A DNA stretch of 8,892 bases from Deltaproteobacteria bacterium (GTDB lineage: Bacteria > Desulfobacterota > Desulfobacteria > Desulfobacterales > SURF-15): positions 1-8,892 of the forward strand of contig JAHEHB010000104.1 of NCBI GenBank assembly GCA_024644775.1, in the 5' to 3' direction. Of this stretch, positions 5,914 through 8,892 are shown one piece after another. The notes beneath the pieces were generated by a model. That model had not been told where the DNA came from. It searched no databases and saw only the letters and a program-made list of their open reading frames with translations. The first letter of the stretch is position 1. Each line of letters begins with the position of its first letter. The translations under genes and the position numbers were made by a program.

Positions 5914-7733
5914 CTGAGATACTCCCCCCCCAGGCCATTTTTATCATCGGTGCTTTCCTCGTTCCCTTTTTTCGGGGACGGCTCAAGTCCGGTTATATGC
6001 TATTTCTGCCTGTTCTTGCGATGGTAAGTCTCTTTCAAATGCCTGAAGGAAAGTACTGGATCGTCAGGTTTTTGGAGTATGATCTGATCTTCGGCAGAGT
6101 CGACAGGCTCAGCATGGTTTTTGGATATATATTCACCTTGATCACCTTCATCGGCATTCTCTTTGCCCTTCACGTAAAAGACGACACCCAGCATGTATCC
6201 GCATTCATTTATGCCGGAAGTGCTTTGGGCATTACCTTTGCAGGAGATCTATTTACCCTCTATCTTTTCTGGGAGATCATGGCGGTATCCGCTGTATTTC
6301 TTATATGGGCGAGGAAAACGGAAAAAGCCTTGTGTGCGGGATGGAGATATCTTCTGTTTCATATCGTTGGGGGCCTGTGCCTTTTGGCCGGCACCATAAT
6401 ATATGTTGCTGAAACCGGCTCCCCTGCGTTTGATTACATCGGATTGGGCACTCACGGATTGGCATCCTATCTGATACTCATCGGAATTGCAGTCAATGCC
6501 GGGTTGATTCCCCTTCATGCGTGGCTGCCTGATGCCTATCCCGAGTCCACCGTAACGGGTGCGGTGTTTCTGAGCGCCCTAACGACGAAAAGCGCCGTAT
6601 ATCTTTTGGCAAGAACCTTTCCAGGTACGACCCTCTTAATTTGGATCGGCGCGGTCATGACCTGTTTTCCGATTTTCTATGCGGTGATCGCAAATGACAT
6701 GCGGCGGGTTTTGGCCTACAGCCTGCTGAATCAGGTTGGATTTATGGTATGCGGCATCGGGATCGGATCAACGCTGGCCATCAATGGTGCGGCCTCCCAT
6801 GCCTTTTGTCACATCATTTACAAGGCGCTTCTATTTATGTCCACCGGCGCTGTTCTTCAAATGACGGGAAAGATCAGGGCAACCGATTTGGGGGGATTAT
6901 ACAAAACCATGCCGTATACCTGCTTGTGTTGCATGATCGCCGCCGCATCGATTTCTGCGTTTCCCTTGTTCAGCGGATTTACAACAAAAGCAATGACGGT
7001 GAGTGCGGTTGCCCATGAAAAGCTCTATGTCGTATGGTTTCTCCTCCAATTCGCATCAGCAGGGGTTTTCCACCACGCGGGCATCAAGGTGCCCTATTTC
7101 ACCTTCTTTAGCGAAGATTCAGGGGTCCGGGCAACGGAACCGCCCGTCAATATGCGTTTGGCCATGGGTATCGCCGCATTCTTATGTATTTTCCTCGGCG
7201 TCTATCCCGCCCCCCTGTATCATATCCTTCCCTATCCGGTTCATTACGAACCCTATACAGCGTTTCATGTCGTCGGTATGCTACAATTGCTGATGTTTGG
7301 TGCACTGGCCTTTACGCTTCTCATTCTGTCCGGTTATTACCCACCGGAAATGCGAGCCGTCAATCTGGATACGGACTGGTTTTACAGAAAAGGGGCCGCC
7401 GCATTTCTTTGGTTCATCAATGGTCCCATGGCAAATGTCGGCAGCGGCTTGAGGCGGATATGGTTTGAAAAAATTCCTGGCTGTCTCACATTGCTGAGTA
7501 GAAATCCCGGCGCAGCCTTCTTGATTGTCAGAGACGCCATTTTTTTCCATCTTCTAAAGGTTGCAGGTTCGCCGCATGCGGGAGACGTTCAACAACGATT
7601 GGCAAAACAAAAGGCAGATTATCCGTTGCCGTTCAGATACTGGCCCCCCAGTTTGGCAATATTCTGGATCGTCCTGTTGCTGGCGATCTGCATTTTCATT
7701 TTCTATTACAAGGGATTGCCGGGAAACACCTGA
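5910..7733 (+). CDS. Antiporter-like subunit D3, long form with C-terminal extension
   Basis: A 607-residue polytopic membrane protein, the third antiporter-like subunit and last gene of the operon. Features in order: TM5 Glu122 (FTLYLFWEIMAVSAVF); IGIAVNAGLIPLHAWLPDAY (191-210), in which Asn196 occupies the TM7 Lys position; TM8 Lys227 (LSALTTKSAVYLLAR); NDMRRVLAYSLLNQVGFMV (262-280); HIIYKALLFMSTGAV (301-315); and TM12 Lys360 (FPLFSGFTTK). After the usual 14-helix core come about 130 extra residues, including LDTDWFYRKGA (486-496) and a final helix near 580-600. A DTDWFYRKG-type box also occurs in long Na+/H+ antiporter D and NuoL-like proteins. The tail may form a lateral helix along the complex; this is inference. 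ATG 5910 overlaps the previous stop as ATGA, with GAGGA (5896-5900) upstream. Confidence 0.9.
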   Translation: MTEILPPQAIFIIGAFLVPFFRGRLKSGYMLFLPVLAMVSLFQMPEGKYWIVRFLEYDLIFGRVDRLSMVFGYIFTLITFIGILFALHVKDDTQHVSAFIYAGSALGITFAGDLFTLYLFWEIMAVSAVFLIWARKTEKALCAGWRYLLFHIVGGLCLLAGTIIYVAETGSPAFDYIGLGTHGLASYLILIGIAVNAGLIPLHAWLPDAYPESTVTGAVFLSALTTKSAVYLLARTFPGTTLLIWIGAVMTCFPIFYAVIANDMRRVLAYSLLNQVGFMVCGIGIGSTLAINGAASHAFCHIIYKALLFMSTGAVLQMTGKIRATDLGGLYKTMPYTCLCCMIAAASISAFPLFSGFTTKAMTVSAVAHEKLYVVWFLLQFASAGVFHHAGIKVPYFTFFSEDSGVRATEPPVNMRLAMGIAAFLCIFLGVYPAPLYHILPYPVHYEPYTAFHVVGMLQLLMFGALAFTLLILSGYYPPEMRAVNLDTDWFYRKGAAAFLWFINGPMANVGSGLRRIWFEKIPGCLTLLSRNPGAAFLIVRDAIFFHLLKVAGSPHAGDVQQRLAKQKADYPLPFRYWPPSLAIFWIVLLLAICIFIFYYKGLPGNT

Positions 7734-7753
7734 TAGGTTTTGTAGAAAACCTG
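7734..7753 (+). terminator. Small hairpin directly after the operon, possible 3' end
   Basis: AGGTTTT (7735-7741), loop GTAG and AAAACCT (7746-7752) form a perfect seven-pair stem, extended by one T-G pair. It begins right after the D3 stop codon. No run of T follows on the plus strand, so it is a poor intrinsic terminator. It may instead protect the 3' end of the mRNA, or be chance. Confidence 0.3.
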
Positions 7754-7870
7754 ACCCACCCTTATACGCTCTCCTTTTGTCATGTCATCGAGGTTCGTTG
7801 TGACTCATGGATCGATTGCATGGTGATATGAATCCTTATTATCTGGACGGCAACAGCTGAATCAATCTTC

Positions 7871-7913
7871 GAGAAATTAAAATGGTTATGTAATAATACA
7901 TTCTAAGTTTCTC
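7871..7913. repeat. Nested inverted repeat in the convergent gap
   Basis: The outer arms GAGAAA (7871-7876) and TTTCTC (7908-7913) enclose inner arms ATGTA (7888-7892) and TACAT (7897-7901) around an ATAA loop. The arms are short and AT-rich, and the spacing between outer and inner arms is unequal (11 and 6 bases). It could be a weak bidirectional terminator or a protein site, or a chance product of AT-rich sequence. Confidence 0.3.
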
Positions 7914-7952
7914 AAAGCTGCGAATAAGCGATTCGGCACAAATAGGCACGGA

Positions 7953-8336
7953 TCAGTCCAGCACCGCTACGGCTTCCACCTCGATCAAGTAATCCGGTGA
8001 AGCCAGGCTTTCTATCATTAACAAAGTATTTGGCGGAAAGGGATCGCTGAAGAACTCATTTCGAACACGACGGTAGGCCTCTACATAATTGTGATGCGTC
8101 AGAAATGTTGTCATTTTAACGATATTCTTTACATTTCCACCAGCTTCTTCCACGATATTTTTTAAATTGGTGTACGCCTGGCGTGCCTGTGTTTCGAAAT
8201 CCCCTTTTCCGACTAAGTTGCCTTCCACATCCTGTGCGACTTGGCCGGCGATATACAGCGTGTTGCCCACTTTTGCGACATGGGAATAACCTACCGTTGG
8301 ATGAACATTGCTTAATTTTAAAATTTCATGAGCCAT
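7953..8336 (-). CDS. RidA/YjgF/UK114-family protein lacking the RidA catalytic Arg
   Basis: A 127-residue cytosolic protein of the Rid superfamily, normally a trimer. True RidA hydrolyses reactive enamine/imine intermediates such as 2-aminoacrylate. Family features seen: the N-terminal segment VGYSHVAKVGNTLYIAGQVA (15-34), ARQAYTNLKNIVEEAG (51-66), NIVKMTTFLT (71-80) and the C-terminal IEVEAVAV (118-125). In E. coli RidA the active-site Arg105 lies in the stretch FPARS; here the matching stretch is FPPNT (100-104), with Asn103 in place of Arg. It should therefore belong to an Arg-less Rid group, and imine deaminase activity is not expected. The start is well set: GGAGG (plus-strand complement 8343-8347) is six bases before the ATG. 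It is probably transcribed from its own promoter or with the UROD-like gene upstream. Confidence 0.92.
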   Translation of the reverse strand: MAHEILKLSNVHPTVGYSHVAKVGNTLYIAGQVAQDVEGNLVGKGDFETQARQAYTNLKNIVEEAGGNVKNIVKMTTFLTHHNYVEAYRRVRNEFFSDPFPPNTLLMIESLASPDYLIEVEAVAVLD

Positions 8337-8349
8337 CGGAAACCTCCTT
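8337..8349 (-). promoter_or_regulatory. Strong ribosome binding site of the RidA-family gene
   Basis: On the minus strand AAGGAGGT (complement of 8342-8349) is a near-perfect anti-16S match, with about six bases between GGAGG and the ATG that ends at 8336. It fixes the start of the gene. Confidence 0.75.
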
Positions 8350-8413
8350 TAAATTGTTGCGAATAAAAAATGTGTTTTTTTCTGCGTTAATGATTAGACA
8401 TTGAGTTCTCCCG

Positions 8414-8442
8414 ACCATAACGTTTTAAGGAATACTTGCCAA
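8414..8442 (-). promoter_or_regulatory. Candidate sigma70-type promoter for the RidA-family gene
   Basis: On the minus strand TTGGCA (complement of 8437-8442, five of six to TTGACA) is followed after 17 bases by TATGGT (complement of 8414-8419, four of six to TATAAT). This would start transcription about 70 bases before the ATG. It lies in the 117-base gap between the UROD-like gene's stop and this gene. The match is good but a chance occurrence is possible, and read-through from upstream is not excluded. The leader also contains A6-TGTG-T6 (plus 8365-8380), an AT-only hairpin. Confidence 0.35.
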
Positions 8443-8452
8443 GGAAGAACTT

Positions 8453-8892
8453 CTATATCTGCAATGGGTATCTCCCGAATGAAGCCCCTTCGTCATACAT
8501 GGCCGCAATGTTTTCCGGTGGAATATCGGGTTGAAGATTGTGGACGCCCGCAAGGATATAACCACCGCCAGGCGCCAGACCGGTAATTCGCTTCCGTACT
8601 TCCTCGCGAACCTCCTCTGCCGTTCCAAATGGAAGCGCCTTCTGGCTGTCAATGGCACCCCAAAATGAGATCCGCTTTCCGAATCGACGGTTTAGTTCGG
8701 CGGTATCCATCCCCTTGGCAGAAACCTGAACCGGGTTTAACGCATCCACACCGATATCGATTAAATCATCTACCAGGGGGGTTATCGCTCCACAACTATG
8801 GTAGTAGAGCTTTGCCGGTGTACGTTCCTTGATATACTGGAAAAGTTCGGCATGATAAGGTTTTAGCATTTCCCGGTAAAGCTCGGGAGACA
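8453..8892 (-). CDS. Uroporphyrinogen decarboxylase-like family protein, C-terminal part
   Basis: The C-terminal 146 codons of a UROD-superfamily (TIM-barrel) protein. The frame stays open to the window edge, so the N-terminal part, more than half of a usual 340-380 residue protein, lies outside. A Met codon at 8867-8869 is internal: the preceding residues SPELYRE fit the family. Visible motifs are YHSCGAITPLVDDL, IGVDALNPVQVSAKGMD, RFGKRISFWGAID, LPFGTAEEV, LAPGGGYILAGVHNLQ and PPENIAAMYDEG. The superfamily includes heme-pathway UROD and corrinoid-dependent methyltransferases such as MtaA. The HSC pair matches two zinc ligands of the methyltransferases, but no Cys follows, so the third ligand is missing and GGG replaces the expected GC. 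It belongs to the large uncharacterised UROD-like group common in anaerobes, not to HemE; substrate unknown. Confidence 0.87.
   Translation of the reverse strand, partial: SPELYREMLKPYHAELFQYIKERTPAKLYYHSCGAITPLVDDLIDIGVDALNPVQVSAKGMDTAELNRRFGKRISFWGAIDSQKALPFGTAEEVREEVRKRITGLAPGGGYILAGVHNLQPDIPPENIAAMYDEGASFGRYPLQI

Larger units (their letters stand above)
7734..7952. other. Convergent intergenic region, AT-rich, no gene seen
   Basis: This region of 219 bases lies between the ends of the plus-strand operon and the minus-strand RidA-family gene. I see no convincing coding frame: short open frames here lack ribosome sites and recognisable products. It contains the small hairpin after D3, a nested inverted repeat at 7871-7913, and a short CGAAT/ATTCG repeat around 7922-7936. 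Because both flanking genes end here, termination for both directions is the expected role, but no classic GC-stem plus T-run is present on either strand. Confidence 0.6.

Noticed and set aside
7003..7468. Plus-strand open frames inside D3 (7003-7293 and 7184-7468)
   Set aside because: They are alternate-frame shadows of D3, whose own frame carries clear family motifs throughout. There is no ribosome site or recognisable product.
7561..7803. Plus-strand open frame crossing the D3 end into the convergent gap
   Set aside because: It starts inside D3 in another frame; the product is rich in Cys, Arg and Ser with no domain, and there is no ribosome site.
7918..7937. CGAAT-AAGCG-ATTCG hairpin just downstream of the RidA-family gene as its terminator
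   Set aside because: The stem is only five pairs and no T-run follows on the minus strand, so it is too weak to call.
8365..8380. A6-TGTG-T6 hairpin as an intrinsic terminator
   Set aside because: The stem is A-T only, with no GC-rich part. On the minus strand it lies in the leader of the RidA-family gene, where a strong terminator is unlikely.
8183..8404. Plus-strand open frame opposite the start of the RidA-family gene
   Set aside because: It is antisense to a well-supported gene and its leader; no family is recognised.
1..8892. CRISPR arrays, tRNA or rRNA genes, insertion sequences, phage genes or defence systems
   Set aside because: I saw no repeat-spacer pattern, no clover-leaf-like conserved RNA motifs, no transposase or integrase motifs and no flanking direct repeats. 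Every sizeable stretch is accounted for by the genes listed.

Overview
The window is mostly one long plus-strand operon (positions 6 to 7733) for the membrane arm of a multisubunit Mrp/Mnh-type cation/proton antiporter. After a convergent gap of about 220 bases come two unrelated minus-strand genes. The left end cuts the operon at or just before its first visible gene, and the right end cuts a gene. Base composition is balanced by eye. This type of Mrp module, together with a stand-alone uroporphyrinogen-decarboxylase-like (UROD-like) protein, suggests an anaerobic Desulfobacterota-like (former Deltaproteobacteria) bacterium. That placement is inference; no rRNA or other taxonomic marker is present.

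Operon layout: mnhE, mnhF, mnhG, an MbhD-like gene, an MbhE-like gene, mnhB, mnhC, a first MnhD-type antiporter subunit (D1), a second (D2), a 40-residue one-helix protein, a 79-residue two-helix protein, and a third, longer antiporter subunit (D3). The first eight follow the order of mbhA to mbhH in the archaeal membrane-bound hydrogenase. The usual large MnhA is absent: its C-terminal parts are separate MbhD- and MbhE-like genes, and its ion-pumping part may be supplied by D2 or D3. Genes are tightly packed, with ATGA, TTGA and GTGA stop/start overlaps, so they are probably co-translated. No hydrogenase, NADH-dehydrogenase or other redox subunit lies in the window and the operon ends at D3, so any redox partner would be upstream or elsewhere. 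As seen, the module could be a self-standing Na+/H+ antiporter or the ion-pumping half of a larger respiratory complex.

The three antiporter subunits differ at the charged residues that define the proton path in this superfamily. D2 has the standard Glu/Lys/Lys/Lys set. D1 has Glu at the TM8 and TM12 Lys positions. D3 has Asn at the TM7 Lys position. They are therefore probably not interchangeable pumps.

Right side: a convergent AT-rich gap (7734 to 7952) holds weak hairpins. Then, on the minus strand, come a RidA/YjgF-family protein lacking the catalytic Arg of true RidA and the C-terminal part of a UROD-like protein that runs off the window. A plausible sigma70-type promoter lies between these two genes.
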